Shown here piece by piece: positions 1 to 9,864 of a stretch of DNA of 64,000 nt (positions within the stretch are counted from its first letter, which is position 1; each line of letters starts with the position of its first letter). Made by a program: the position numbers and the translations under genes. The notes under the pieces were generated by a model. It was given only the letters and a program-made list of their open reading frames with translations. It did not search any database and had not been told where the DNA came from. This DNA comes from Deltaproteobacteria bacterium (GTDB lineage: Bacteria; Myxococcota_A; Polyangia; Polyangiales; Ga0077539): NCBI GenBank assembly GCA_947477565.1, contig CANJUR010000003.1:62001-126000 (forward strand), read 5' to 3'.

Positions 1-1
1 G

Positions 2-892
2 AGATTTCGTCTTCGCTTCCTGCTGCAGGAGCATGATCTCCCATCAGGGGAGACCGTTCTTGGGCGCAGTCCTGACTGCCATATCACGATCGAAGATCCG
101 CTGATTTCGAGGCAACACGCTCGCATTGTGGTCGAAGCCGGGGTGGTCACGTTCCACGATCTGGGGAGTCGAAACGGATCGCGGATCAACGGGCGGCCGG
201 TGAGCGGCACGCAGGTGCTAGCCGACCAGGATCGCGTGCGTCTCGGAGCGCAGGAGTTGGTCTTCTTCCGGATGGAGACCTCCCAGTTTGCAGCACGCTC
301 CACGGGCGCCATGCGCCTGTGCGGTCGGTGCAAGACGCCATTTCCGGAGGGTCCGCTCGTGTGTCCCCACTGCGGCCACGCCGTGACCGCGGTTCGCGAG
401 GAGGAGACGTTTCCGGGCATCAGCGTTCCCGTCCGGCGTGCGTGGATGGCGCAAATGTTTGGCGACTTCATGGACCGGGCGCTGCCGCAGGGGAAGTTTG
501 CCGAGGCCGACCGCATTCTCCGGCGCGCCGCAGAGGAGGAGGAAGAGCGCATCGCGGGGGGGGAAATCGACGCAGTTTCCCTGGCCCGAATTGCCGAGTA
601 CGCGCTCAAACTTGCGCTGCTCAAGCGAGATTCGCAGTGGGTGTGTTGGGTTCTCGACGCCTATCGCCGCGCCAGAAAGGTTCCGCCTGCCTCGGTGGTC
701 GCTGAGCTTGAAGCACTGAGCGACCTGACGGGCTTTCCGCAGGCGGTCGATCGCCTGCTCGTCGTGCTCCATGCGGCGGAGGCACCCGTCGCCGAGGAAC
801 ACGCCCCGCAATTGGCGGCCCTGGAGTTGCTGGCCGAACGAGTCTCCAGGGCATCTTCGGTGGTTACGAGCACCACCGAAGATCCGTCGTAG
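2..892 (+). CDS. FHA-domain and zinc-ribbon protein (5' end outside window)
   Basis: The frame is open from base 2, well upstream of the track start (GTG at 128), so the gene enters the window from the left. The extra residues complete a forkhead-associated domain: GRSPDCHI and then SRQHARI are the phosphothreonine-binding loops, followed by LGSRNGSRING. A zinc ribbon follows (CGRCKTPFP, then CPHCG), and then an uncharacterised, largely helical domain of about 150 residues. FHA domains bind phosphothreonine peptides, so this is a likely partner of the Ser/Thr kinases encoded nearby. It converges on the next gene with a 24-bp gap. The FHA and zinc-ribbon calls are firm; the role of the C-terminal domain is unknown. 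Confidence 0.85.
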   Translation, partial: RFRLRFLLQEHDLPSGETVLGRSPDCHITIEDPLISRQHARIVVEAGVVTFHDLGSRNGSRINGRPVSGTQVLADQDRVRLGAQELVFFRMETSQFAARSTGAMRLCGRCKTPFPEGPLVCPHCGHAVTAVREEETFPGISVPVRRAWMAQMFGDFMDRALPQGKFAEADRILRRAAEEEEERIAGGEIDAVSLARIAEYALKLALLKRDSQWVCWVLDAYRRARKVPPASVVAELEALSDLTGFPQAVDRLLVVLHAAEAPVAEEHAPQLAALELLAERVSRASSVVTSTTEDPS

Positions 893-916
893 CCCTGACG
901 GGCGAGAGCTTTCAGT

Positions 917-2200
917 TCAGGGAGCGGAGCCGGTGTGGCTGAGGGAATCCGCGAGCTGACGGTGGTCTTGCGCAAGTGTGTCGACGAGAGTGCGGAGGTT
1001 TCGCACCCGCGCGACATACTCAGACCATGGCCGGGTGAGACCACCCATCGCGATAGACCCGAGTCCGCCGCTCACCGACACCGGAACGGCCACCGTGCCG
1101 AACATGTTCGGAGCTGCGAGATCGCCGCCGGCGTAAAGCTGCCGGGTTGGCGGGGTACCCGCTAGCGCCGGGGTGATCGGCACCGCGCCCGCAGGGTCGG
1201 CCGTGCCGAGCGAAACGAGCGTGCTGATAAGCCGCGGACCACCCTCAGGACCCGCCGCGAAGACCACTCCGAGACGCTGGTATTCACCGCGAACCCGCTG
1301 AAGATCTTGCATCGACGTCTGGATGAGGCGAAGGCCCGGCTGAGTGGTGCCCTGGTGACGCCGCAGATCGCCCCATGCTTGTGCGAGTTCGAACTGAACC
1401 TTCATCAACTTCTGGACGATGTCCGGGCGGAGACGACCTACGCGGCCCGCATAGACATCGGGCATCAACGGCGGTTCCGGTGGCTGGGCCGCAAACCACG
1501 TCACGAGTTCCTCATCGACGGTCGCGGTCTGCGGCGCTGCGGCAGGCTGGCCGGCCGGGTCTTCACCCTGCGCCGGGATGCCCGCCGCAGTGGCCGCGTG
1601 GTCCACCTTGTTCTTCATCGTCGCGATCACGGCGCCGGCGCTATCGACGCTGCGACGAATGTCGGCGATGGCTTCGACCGTACGGGCGCCCTGACTGCGG
1701 GTCTCCATGAACCCGCCCATCAGGAATCCGCCCACGAGAGCGACCGCGCCGACGACCACGAACCCCAGAATCGCGCCGGTGTTCTTCCGGCCGACCTCCA
1801 TGTCACTCACTGCCTTGTCGTCGAAGACAAGACGAATCTCCTGGGGCGCATCGGCAACGGAGGCCGATGCGAACGGGTCCGCGGCCATCGCCCGCGCCCT
1901 CTCCTGTGCCGCCCGCTCGGCGACGGCCCGCGTCGCACGCTCGGCGGCCTGCCTGGACTCCTCCGCGGCGCGCGCCTCGCCGGCAGCCTTGTCGGCCATC
2001 TGCTGCTTGATGAAATCAGGTACCGCGATGTCCGAACCCGCCGACGCGATCGCCGTCTCGCCGACCGAATCGAGCCCCGCCGAAGGCGCCCCAGCGCCCG
2101 CGCCCCCGAACTCGGGCGGCGCGCCCGCCCCTGGGGGACTTCCCACCATGGTGCGGTTCAATCGAGCCTTCAAATCAGGCTTCTTTTTCTCGTCGGCCAT
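917..2200 (-). CDS. hypothetical single-span membrane protein
   Basis: The protein has 427 residues and I do not recognise the family. A charged start (MADEKKKPDLKARLN) leads into a Gly/Ala/Pro-rich disordered stretch and an Ala/Arg/Glu-rich probable coiled coil. One hydrophobic span follows at about residues 143-165 (ILGFVVVGAVALVGGFLMGG). The C-terminal ~260 residues contain further helical segments and Pro-rich linkers. No signal peptide is visible, so the N-terminus is probably cytoplasmic and the C-terminal domain periplasmic. It is transcribed divergently from trpD and converges on the FHA gene. The kinase- and FHA-rich surroundings hint at envelope signalling, but that is inference only. 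Confidence 0.7.
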   Translation of the reverse strand: MADEKKKPDLKARLNRTMVGSPPGAGAPPEFGGAGAGAPSAGLDSVGETAIASAGSDIAVPDFIKQQMADKAAGEARAAEESRQAAERATRAVAERAAQERARAMAADPFASASVADAPQEIRLVFDDKAVSDMEVGRKNTGAILGFVVVGAVALVGGFLMGGFMETRSQGARTVEAIADIRRSVDSAGAVIATMKNKVDHAATAAGIPAQGEDPAGQPAAAPQTATVDEELVTWFAAQPPEPPLMPDVYAGRVGRLRPDIVQKLMKVQFELAQAWGDLRRHQGTTQPGLRLIQTSMQDLQRVRGEYQRLGVVFAAGPEGGPRLISTLVSLGTADPAGAVPITPALAGTPPTRQLYAGGDLAAPNMFGTVAVPVSVSGGLGSIAMGGLTRPWSEYVARVRNLRTLVDTLAQDHRQLADSLSHTGSAP

Positions 2201-2349
2201 CGGGAATCACTGCTCCTTCGCGGCGGTCACGACCTCGCGCCGTTTTCGCGGGCCGGACGCTATCGTCGCGCTTCTCGCACTGTCAAGACGACTTCTTCGC
2301 AGCGGCGTCAACCCCGCGCTCGCGCGGGGTTCGGTGGTAACGTGCGGCC

Positions 2350-3378
2350 ATGATCCATAGTGCGCTTCGGGCGCTCATCGAAGGTCGCGACCTCGACCAC
2401 GACGAGGCCACCGCGGCAATCGAGGAGGTGCTCTCGGGCGATGCCTCCGCAGCACAAATTGCGGCCCTTGCCACCGCCCTCAGGATGAAGGGCGAGACTG
2501 TCACGGAAATCGAGGCTGCCGCCGTGGCGCTTCGTCGCCGATGCGAGCCACTCGAGGGCTTATCAGGCATCCTGCTCGACACCTGCGGCACCGGAGGGGG
2601 ACCCGCATCGACGTTCAACGTGAGCACCGTCGCGGCGATTGTCGTGGCTTCCTGTGGCGTCGCCGTGGCCAAGCATGGTCTCCGTGCGGTCACCTCGCGC
2701 ACCGGAAGTGCCGACGTGGTCGAGGCACTCGGGGTCCGCATCGACGCGCCGCGCTCAGTGGTACGTCGGTCGTTGCGCGAGGTGGGAATAACCTTTCTCT
2801 ACGCTCCCAGCTTTCACGTGGCACTCGCAAACGCGGGCGTAGTGCGCCAGGAGTTGGGCTTTCGCACCATCTTTGACCTCATTGGCCCACTGGCCAATCC
2901 GGCGGGCGCGACGCACCAACTCCTGGGGGTGCACTCGCCGGGATACCTTCGCAAGATGGCCGAGGTGCTGTCCCGGCTCGGCGCCCGGCGCGCATGGGTG
3001 CTGCACGGGGCCGGTGGCATGGATGAAGTCAGTCCGTCAGGGCCGACCCAGGTCGTGAGCGTCCGGCATGGCGTTCTCGTCGAAAGTATCGTGACTCCGA
3101 ATGATTTCGGTCTCGATCCTGTCCCGTGCGATGCCCTTGCCGGAGGCGATCCGATGACCAACGCCCGAATCGTCATCAGCGTGCTCGATGGTGAGCCCGG
3201 CGCGCGGCGCACGGCAGTAGTACTCAATGCCGCCGCTGGACTCGTCGTTGCCGAGGTGACTTCCGATCTGCGCGAGGCGGCCACTCTCGCGGCGAATGCC
3301 ATCGACTCCGGGCGCGCCCGACAGACGCTCGATCGTTGGGTGCTGGCCTCCAACGTCGCGGAAGACGAGAGCGCCTGA
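2350..3378 (+). CDS. trpD: anthranilate phosphoribosyltransferase
   Basis: The protein has 342 residues, the usual TrpD length. It transfers phosphoribose from PRPP to anthranilate, the second step of tryptophan synthesis in the cytoplasm. Visible family signatures are the PRPP loop (CGTGGGPASTFNVST), AKHG followed by SRTGSADVVEALG, the APSFH anthranilate region, and FDLIGPLANPA. The canonical GTGGD reads GTGGG here, an unusual change in the PRPP loop. A paired acidic motif (MDEVSPSG) is present. No other trp gene lies nearby, so it is a dispersed trp gene. A TrpD-like nucleoside phosphoribosyltransferase is the alternative, but overall match favours TrpD. Confidence 0.88.
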   Translation: MIHSALRALIEGRDLDHDEATAAIEEVLSGDASAAQIAALATALRMKGETVTEIEAAAVALRRRCEPLEGLSGILLDTCGTGGGPASTFNVSTVAAIVVASCGVAVAKHGLRAVTSRTGSADVVEALGVRIDAPRSVVRRSLREVGITFLYAPSFHVALANAGVVRQELGFRTIFDLIGPLANPAGATHQLLGVHSPGYLRKMAEVLSRLGARRAWVLHGAGGMDEVSPSGPTQVVSVRHGVLVESIVTPNDFGLDPVPCDALAGGDPMTNARIVISVLDGEPGARRTAVVLNAAAGLVVAEVTSDLREAATLAANAIDSGRARQTLDRWVLASNVAEDESA

Positions 3379-3436
3379 GCGCCGCACGCCACCGCGACTA
3401 CGCGCCGAGTCGGCTATTTCGTTGTGAGCACCCCGC

Positions 3437-4219
3437 GTGCTAACCGAGGCAGCGATGAAGCGCCGCGAGCGTTGGCTGAAGAATGTCGAGGTACTTCGCG
3501 AGATGGCCGCGGTGGCCCGGCAGGGATGGCTCATCCCGCAACCTTCGCGCACCCTCAAACAACATGGCGACGCGCGACACCTTGTGGTGTTCGTGCACGG
3601 TTTCTTCGCCTCGTCGGGTGTCTTTCGCCCCATGGCGTTTGCGTTGGCTAGAGAGGGCCTCGCGCCACGGCAGGTGCACTTTGACTACACCCCCATCGGC
3701 GGAATCGAGCGCCACGCCCGCAGACTGGCCGCGGTCATCACTGACGCGCGGGTTCCTGGGCCGGTCATCGTCGTCGCGCACTCACTCGGCGGACTCATCG
3801 TGCGCCATGCCGTGCAGCACCTCGGACTGGACGTAGATGCGCTCGTCGCCATGTGCACACCCCACAGCGGAACCTCGCTCGCGAGACCGTGGCCCTTGCG
3901 ACTCACTCAAGAGCTCTCGCCCGGAAGCGTAGCCATCGACTCCCTGGCCGCGACGTCGCACCGACTGCGGCGCACTGCCGTCACCTCCGTGATCGCCGAG
4001 CAGGACGTGTTGGTCGAGGCCGAGAGTGCTTCTCTGGCAGGCTCGCGCGTCGTCAGTATCCCTGGCGTGGGACATCATGGGGTTTTGTATAGTCCGCTCG
4101 CGTGGGAAGCCGTGCGGGACGCCATCCGGGGAGCAACAGAGGCTCCCGCGGAGGGCGGACGATCGTCTGGGGAGTTCGAAGTCGGGCCCGACGCGACGAT
4201 CAGGGACCGAGCCGGTTAA
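3437..4219 (+). CDS. alpha/beta hydrolase (lipase/esterase-like)
   Basis: This 260-residue alpha/beta-hydrolase-fold protein has an oxyanion-hole strand (VVFVHGFF) and the nucleophile elbow AHSLGG, where Ser is the nucleophile. A late His (PGVGHHG) could complete the triad. The layout resembles triacylglycerol lipase/PGAP1-like hydrolases; the substrate cannot be told. No signal peptide is evident. The listed start is GTG; an in-frame ATG six codons later (3455) is equally plausible. The 3' end overlaps the end of convergent asnS by 20 bp. Confidence 0.8.
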   Translation: MLTEAAMKRRERWLKNVEVLREMAAVARQGWLIPQPSRTLKQHGDARHLVVFVHGFFASSGVFRPMAFALAREGLAPRQVHFDYTPIGGIERHARRLAAVITDARVPGPVIVVAHSLGGLIVRHAVQHLGLDVDALVAMCTPHSGTSLARPWPLRLTQELSPGSVAIDSLAATSHRLRRTAVTSVIAEQDVLVEAESASLAGSRVVSIPGVGHHGVLYSPLAWEAVRDAIRGATEAPAEGGRSSGEFEVGPDATIRDRAG

Positions 4220-5552
4220 GCATCCGCGGGAAGGGAATCGTCTCCCGCACATGGCCGAGCCCGCAGGTCCACGCGACGGTGCGCTCGAGGCCAAGCCCGA
4301 ACCCCGCATGAGGAACGCTGCCGTAGCGTCGCAGGTCGAGGTACCACTCGAACGCCTCCCGGGGGAGTTTGTGCGCCTCGATGCCCTTCTCCAGGTTCTC
4401 CAGTGAATCTTCACGCTGCCCGCCACCGATGATCTCGCCGTATCCCTCCGGGGCGAGGACATCCATCCCTAGCGCGAGTCGCGAGTCCAGCGGATCGCGC
4501 TTGAAATAGAAGGCCTTCAGCGAAGCCGGATATCGATGAACGATGACCGGCCGATCATAAGCGGAAGAGATTACCGTCTCTTCGTCGGCGCCGAAGTCAT
4601 CCCCGAACTCCGGACGACGCTCGACGGCGCCATCGGGCTGCGCCACCAGCGTGCCACCCAACTTCCGGAGGTCGTACGCGTCCTGCAAGACCTTGATGGC
4701 CTCTTCGTAGCGAATACGCGGAAATGGGCCCTGTACGCGCTCCAGGAGCTTCGTGTCGCGCTCCAGTACCTTTAGCTCCTCCTTGCGATTCTCCAGCACA
4801 CGGCCAACCACGTAGACGAGAAAGTCTTCCGCCAGGGCCATGTCGCCATCGAGGTCCATGAAGGCCACCTCGGGTTCAACCATCCAGAACTCCGCGAGGT
4901 GCCGACGCGTCTTGGACTTCTCCGCGCGAAATGTCGGCCCGAAGCAGTACACCTTGCCAAGCGACATCGCCGCAGCCTCGGAGTAGAGCTGTCCAGACTG
5001 GGTCAGATAGGCCTTGTCGCCATGATAGTCAGTCTCGAACAACGTGCTCGTGCCCTCGCACGCGTTGGGAGTAAAGATCGGAGCATCGACCAGGGTGAAA
5101 CCGTGATTGTCGAAGTAATCCCGAATGCTCTTCACGATCTCGTGGCGCACCTTGAGAATCGCGTGCTGCCGACGCGAGCGCAGCCAGAGATGCCGGTGAT
5201 CCATGAGGAAGTCGGTGCCGTGATCCTTCGGGGAGATGGGGTACTCCCCAACGACTGCGCCAATGACCACGAGCGCCTTCACCGCTAGTTCGAACACTCC
5301 ATCCTGCTTCGGGTGCGCGCGCACCTCGCCAGTGACAGAGAGAGAGGTCTCCTGGGCCATGTGATCGGCCACGGCGAAGACCTCGTCGCCTACGTCCGCG
5401 CGGGCCGCGATCGCTTGCACGATGCCGCTTCCGTCGCGCACCTCGAGAAACACCAGCTTCTTGCTGGAACGCTTGTTGTAGAGCCAACCGCGGACGGTCA
5501 CGGTCTCGCCGACGTGATTCCGCAGTGTGTCGATTCGGACGAACGTCTCCAT
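4200..5552 (-). CDS. asnS: asparagine--tRNA ligase
   Basis: This 450-residue class II aminoacyl-tRNA synthetase charges tRNA-Asn. An N-terminal OB-fold anticodon-binding domain comes first ([15 protein letters not shown], then EVRDGSG). The catalytic core has motif 2 ([19 protein letters not shown]) and motif 3 ([12 protein letters not shown]). The ending [10 protein letters not shown] is characteristic of AsnRS rather than AspRS, which usually reads a different motif there. Length is close to the usual ~460 residues. The gene stands alone on the minus strand between the hydrolase and the fatty acyl-AMP ligase. An archaeal-type AspRS/AsnRS is the only real alternative. Confidence 0.93.
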   Translation of the reverse strand: METFVRIDTLRNHVGETVTVRGWLYNKRSSKKLVFLEVRDGSGIVQAIAARADVGDEVFAVADHMAQETSLSVTGEVRAHPKQDGVFELAVKALVVIGAVVGEYPISPKDHGTDFLMDHRHLWLRSRRQHAILKVRHEIVKSIRDYFDNHGFTLVDAPIFTPNACEGTSTLFETDYHGDKAYLTQSGQLYSEAAAMSLGKVYCFGPTFRAEKSKTRRHLAEFWMVEPEVAFMDLDGDMALAEDFLVYVVGRVLENRKEELKVLERDTKLLERVQGPFPRIRYEEAIKVLQDAYDLRKLGGTLVAQPDGAVERRPEFGDDFGADEETVISSAYDRPVIVHRYPASLKAFYFKRDPLDSRLALGMDVLAPEGYGEIIGGGQREDSLENLEKGIEAHKLPREAFEWYLDLRRYGSVPHAGFGLGLERTVAWTCGLGHVRETIPFPRMLNRLGP

Positions 5553-5618
5553 AGGGCGCGCAGGAGTAGCACACCACGCGACCGTGGACAGCCGTGACCG
5601 AAGCTCAGCGGAGGGGAG

Positions 5619-7469
5619 CTACTTCTTCTTGCCGAAGAAGGCGCGGACCGGGTCGGGCAGACGGGAAACCACCTCGCTCCTGGCCATGCTCACGTAGGAG
5701 CGTGCCATCTGTTTGGCGACGGCCACCTTCGCATCCAGGCTCTCCGTCGTGGGCGCCTCCTGGCCGAGCGTACCTTCCTCGAATTGCTGTTTAGTCTTGC
5801 TACGTTGCAGCTTGCCCGAGGAGGTCTTCGGTACCGTTCCGGGCGGGATGAGCACCACCTGCCAGGCGTTCAATCCGATGGACCCGACAACCACCTCGAC
5901 GACCCGTTTACGGACGATCTCGAGGGCCTCGTCGCTGGGGCGCTCCTTGCCCGCCCACTCCGCGACGACGACGAGTTGCTCGCTCGAAGCTGCCGCGGGG
6001 AGGCACGCGAAAGCCACCGAGCTACCGCGACGCACGCCCTCGACGTCGTTGACCACCCACTCGATATCCGTTGGGAAGTAATTGCGACCATGGACGATCA
6101 CCATGTCCTTGATGCGGCCGCACACATACACCGCGCCATTCGCGATGTAGCCCTTGTCACCGGAGTGCAGCCAGCCGTCCTTGAAGCTCAGCGCAGTGGT
6201 CTCGGGGTTTTCGTAATACCCACTACAGACGCTCGCGCCCTTCATGCACAGTTCACCGATCATCCGATCGGGCAATACGTTGCCATCCGGGTCCCGGACG
6301 CACACCTCGTGTCGCGGAAACGTCTCGCCACAACAGACTACTTCGACCGAGCTGCCGGGGGCCGCCGTCGACGGGTCCACGGGGCGCGCCTCGCCCTGAC
6401 GGAAGGCCTCGACGTCCAGGGTATCCACCCGTAATTCGTTGGTGGGGTGCCGCGCAAAGCTGATCGCGAGGGTGTGCTCCGCCATTCCGTAACAGGGCAG
6501 TAGAGCCGTGCCCTTCAGACCCGCCTTCGAGAAGCGATCGACGAACTCGCGCAGCGTCGACGGTTGAATCGGCTCTGCACCGCAGCCGAGGTAGCGCATC
6601 GCAGAGAGGTCCCACTTCGCGAGTTCGGAGTCCTTCACTCGCCGTGTGGCGAGGGCGTATGCGAAGTTCGGCGCAAACGTGATGGTCGCGCGCTGCTTGT
6701 CCATCATCTCGATCCAGTAGGCAGGGCGCTTCACGAACTCCATGGTCGGGAGGAATGTGATTCGGATGCGCGCGAACAGCGGCACAATCACGAAGCCAAT
6801 GAGTCCCATGTCGTGATAGAGTGGTAGCCATGATACGCCATGATCGATGTCTGCGTCAGTTTGCAGGCTGTCCCGCGCAATGGCCACGCAGTTGGCGGCC
6901 AGGTTGGCGTGAGTGACAATGACGCCCTTCGGCGACGCAGTGCTGCCGGAAGTGTATTGAAGGAAGCAGACGTCGTCTGGGGAGACCGAAGGCTCGGTGC
7001 CCGCACGGGGTGCGTTGAGGTCGAGAGACTCAACCACAATGAGCTTCGTGATCGCGCCAATGTCGAGCACAGACCCGAGAATGGGGCGGACCTGCTTGCT
7101 GATGAGTAGCGCCCTGGCACCCGAAGAAGTGACGATATGCTCGACGTTTTTTACGTAGCTCTCGACCTTGCCGAGAGCGACGGGCGGATACATCGGAACC
7201 GGGATGATGCCGCCGAGAGTGGCCGCGAGAAAAGTGAGGACGAAATCCTCCGGAACAGGAATGACCATCGCGAGCCGATCGCCCTTGCGCAAACCCTCTG
7301 CGTACAGAGCCGCGAGGCGGGAGCGGGCGGCGTCAAGCAGTTCGCTCCAGGTGTAGTTTTTGTCGGCAGTGCGCGGGTCAGCGAAGGTGAATCCGCCGCG
7401 ATCACCGCGTAGGGCGGCGGCGTCTCGGATCGCGTCCGCGACCGTGGTGGACCATAGATGTTCGCTCAT
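5619..7469 (-). CDS. fatty acyl-AMP ligase (FAAL-type adenylating enzyme)
   Basis: The 616-residue ANL-superfamily enzyme activates a fatty acid as acyl-AMP. Visible motifs are the P-loop-like YTSGSTASPKGV, CYGMAEHTLA, the hinge region SGDKGYI, and the C-terminal KTSSGKLQRSKTK with the catalytic Lys. The extended middle region (after YGMAEHT, with VEVVCCGE) fits the FAAL group, which hands acyl-AMP to an acyl carrier protein rather than to CoA. No acyl carrier protein, polyketide synthase or NRPS gene lies in the window, so the partner must be elsewhere. The gene is flanked on its 5' side by a Ser/Thr kinase gene on the same strand. The family call is strong; the FAAL versus acyl-CoA ligase distinction is moderately sure. 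Confidence 0.87.
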   Translation of the reverse strand: MSEHLWSTTVADAIRDAAALRGDRGGFTFADPRTADKNYTWSELLDAARSRLAALYAEGLRKGDRLAMVIPVPEDFVLTFLAATLGGIIPVPMYPPVALGKVESYVKNVEHIVTSSGARALLISKQVRPILGSVLDIGAITKLIVVESLDLNAPRAGTEPSVSPDDVCFLQYTSGSTASPKGVIVTHANLAANCVAIARDSLQTDADIDHGVSWLPLYHDMGLIGFVIVPLFARIRITFLPTMEFVKRPAYWIEMMDKQRATITFAPNFAYALATRRVKDSELAKWDLSAMRYLGCGAEPIQPSTLREFVDRFSKAGLKGTALLPCYGMAEHTLAISFARHPTNELRVDTLDVEAFRQGEARPVDPSTAAPGSSVEVVCCGETFPRHEVCVRDPDGNVLPDRMIGELCMKGASVCSGYYENPETTALSFKDGWLHSGDKGYIANGAVYVCGRIKDMVIVHGRNYFPTDIEWVVNDVEGVRRGSSVAFACLPAAASSEQLVVVAEWAGKERPSDEALEIVRKRVVEVVVGSIGLNAWQVVLIPPGTVPKTSSGKLQRSKTKQQFEEGTLGQEAPTTESLDAKVAVAKQMARSYVSMARSEVVSRLPDPVRAFFGKKK

Positions 7470-7643
7470 CGGGATTTCGTGTCCTATGAAGTATCGAGGT
7501 TGTTGGATGAAACCGGACGCCGTGGTCCGATCGGCGGCGGACCATACTGACGCGTCGGTCGGCTGTCACCGTGCGAAGACCGCTGCCCAGACTACCGAAG
7601 CGGCTGCGTCGCTTGCTTCCCATGGCGTCAAGAGGTTCCGTCA

Positions 7644-9176
7644 CTAGTCGTATTGGGCAGTACCAACGCCTGATGAGCGCGGCGCGGCGATCACCGGCAA
7701 CGCGACCGTAGCCGTAGCCGCCGGCAAGTCCGATCGATGCCGACCGTGACGGTGATGACGGTGATGACGGACCGAATTCAGCGCAGGGCGCTCCTCAATC
7801 GCCGACGCCGGGGCCACAAAGGGAGAGGTCGGCGAGAGCCCGACGACCACCGGCGACGCCACGGGTACGGCGGCATCGGCGACCGGCGTCACCACGGGTA
7901 GCGCGACGCTTGCCGGAGGCGATGGGATCACGGCCCGAACGGCAGTGACCGACGGCGTGGAGCGCAGGACGGCGTGGAGCGCAGCCTCGGGCAGCGGCCC
8001 ACGGTGGCCGCTACTCACGAAGGCCAAGATTGCTATCGCGGCCAGAACGGCGGCGGTGGCACCTACGGTGAGAGCGGTTCGTCGCGCCGGTGGGGGCGAG
8101 CGCACGACCGGCACAAGCGTCTCCTCGCGGCGACCTTCCTGGAGGTCGTTCGAGACGGAAGCTACAGTCTCTTTCGTGGAAAAGTGTTCGGGCTGGGCGT
8201 CAACGGCCAGCGTGCCTCCCACCTCCGCGCGATCGTCGAGGGTGAGGCGCTCGATCTCCGCGGCGGCTACTGCGATGGCGGCGAAAGCGACAACTCCAGT
8301 CGATTCGATGGCTTCGCCCAACTGAAGATGCCGCAGGTCGCGCAGTAAGGGCGCAGCGGAAGGATAACGGGCGGCGAGGTCGCGCCGCAGGCAGCGCTCG
8401 ACGATGCGGGCGTAGTCAGAAGTGACTTCGGGCACGTGCTGGCTCAGCGGAGCGGGATCGCGGGTGCAAATACCGACAAAAATGGCGCCTGCGGAGGGAC
8501 CCATGAAGGGCAACACTCCCGAGGCGAGTTCGTAGAGCATCACCCCGAGCGCCCAGACGTCGGCGCGGGCGTCGAGGTCGCTCGCGCCCTGCAACTGCTC
8601 GGGGGACATGTACGTCGGCTTGCCCATCGCAGTGCCCTTCGCGGTGAGCTTCTCCGCCCCTGGTTGAACGATCTTCGAGATGCCGAAATCGAGCACCCTG
8701 GGGACGACGCCCTGCGTGCTGCTGCTGAGGAAGATGTTCTCGGGCTTCAAGTCGCGGTGCACCACACCGCGTTGGTGGGCGGTGGCGATGGCATCGACCA
8801 CGGGAATCATCAGCGCGAGAATCTCTGCAGGGGGCAGGGAATTTCCGCTGGACTCACGGTGGTGCGCGAGGTTGTGGCCGACCAGCAATTCCTGAACGAC
8901 GAATGGGATGTTCTGGTCGTCAGTGCCCAGGTCGATGACGTCAACCAGATTTTCGTGCTGTATGGCGTTGGCAGCGCGCACCTCGCGGAGGAAACGCTGG
9001 ACGATCTCGGGGTGGCGGCAGAGTTCCGGGCGTAACACCTTGATGGCGACATCGCGCCCGACGAACTCGTCGCGCGCGCGGTAGACCTCACCCATTCCGC
9101 CCACGCCGAGGCGGGTCTGCAATCGATACTTCCCCGCCAGCAGTTCACCCTCTCGGGACTTCATGTCGTCGGTCAT
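7644..9176 (-). CDS. Ser/Thr protein kinase with a His-rich periplasmic tail
   Basis: The kinase domain runs from about residue 15 to 285: Gly loop (GVGGMGEVYRA), VAIKVL lysine, catalytic HRDLKPEN, DFGISK, and SPEQ for APE. All catalytic residues are present, so it should be active. A membrane helix follows at about residue 385 (VGATAAVLAAIAILAFVSS), then an Ala/Pro/Val-rich outer segment with RHHRHHRHGRH. The His tract is encoded by a short 9-bp tandem (gtgatgacg) near 7748. The track starts at 9248, but the preceding 24 residues are atypical, so I chose ATG at 9176 (MTDDMKSREG). Such kinases are numerous in myxobacteria. Confidence 0.9.
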   Translation of the reverse strand: MTDDMKSREGELLAGKYRLQTRLGVGGMGEVYRARDEFVGRDVAIKVLRPELCRHPEIVQRFLREVRAANAIQHENLVDVIDLGTDDQNIPFVVQELLVGHNLAHHRESSGNSLPPAEILALMIPVVDAIATAHQRGVVHRDLKPENIFLSSSTQGVVPRVLDFGISKIVQPGAEKLTAKGTAMGKPTYMSPEQLQGASDLDARADVWALGVMLYELASGVLPFMGPSAGAIFVGICTRDPAPLSQHVPEVTSDYARIVERCLRRDLAARYPSAAPLLRDLRHLQLGEAIESTGVVAFAAIAVAAAEIERLTLDDRAEVGGTLAVDAQPEHFSTKETVASVSNDLQEGRREETLVPVVRSPPPARRTALTVGATAAVLAAIAILAFVSSGHRGPLPEAALHAVLRSTPSVTAVRAVIPSPPASVALPVVTPVADAAVPVASPVVVGLSPTSPFVAPASAIEERPALNSVRHHRHHRHGRHRSDLPAATATVALPVIAAPRSSGVGTAQYD

Positions 9177-9254
9177 GACGACCGCGATGCTAATGGACTG
9201 GCGTCCGAATCGCCACGAGTCATCAGTCAGGTACGCACGGCGAAACAAGGGCCA

Positions 9255-9755
9255 TCATTGGACGCATACCCCGCTGACGCACATCGGGACGCCGCCGTCT
9301 TGAGGTGTGGAGCAGCGTCCACGGCATGAACCGCAGTTGTCCGGGTCGCTGTTAATACTGGCCTCGCAGCCGTTACCGGGATTTCGGTCGCAGTCGCGGA
9401 ACCCAGTCGAGCAACGCAATATGCACGCACATTGCTGGCAGACCGCGGCGGCGTTCTCGCCCACCGGACAGACCACGCCGCACCCACCGCAGTTGTTCGT
9501 GTCCGTGATCACCATTCCGAACGCTCCGCCGCCGTCGCATTGCACAGTATTCGTCGGGCAAACGGCCGAGGCATCAACGTCGATGGCACTCGAGTCGCTC
9601 ACATCGCTCGACACGGGCACGTCCATCGCGCCGACTTCCGTGAAGGAGGCGTCCGCATCGACGGCGCGAGGGAAGGTTTTCGGCACGCAGGCGGCGCACA
9701 CGAAGACAGCCGTGAATGCGATGTAACTGAGCGAGCGCGAGAACGGAAACGGCAT
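9255..9755 (-). CDS. Cys-rich secreted protein
   Basis: The 166-residue protein starts with an export signal (MPFPFSRSLSYIAFTAVFVCAAC); FVCAAC is a possible lipobox, so it may be a lipoprotein. An Asp/Val-rich linker follows. The mature part has spaced cysteines in the patterns NNCGGCGVVC, CQQCAC, GNGCEA and DNCGSCRGRC. This NNCG.CG..C pattern is common in large myxobacterial surface proteins of unknown function. Disulfide-stabilised repeats outside the cytoplasm are likely. It lies 78 bp upstream of the kinase start on the same strand. Confidence 0.72.
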   Translation of the reverse strand: MPFPFSRSLSYIAFTAVFVCAACVPKTFPRAVDADASFTEVGAMDVPVSSDVSDSSAIDVDASAVCPTNTVQCDGGGAFGMVITDTNNCGGCGVVCPVGENAAAVCQQCACILRCSTGFRDCDRNPGNGCEASINSDPDNCGSCRGRCSTPQDGGVPMCVSGVCVQ

Positions 9756-9864
9756 GAATCTCCATGGAACAGACGAATCAACAAATACTTTGGCAGCTTA
9801 TCATCGTCGCAGTCAGCGTTCGCCAGGGCATCGACTCGACATCGTGAAGCACGAGCCCTTGTCG

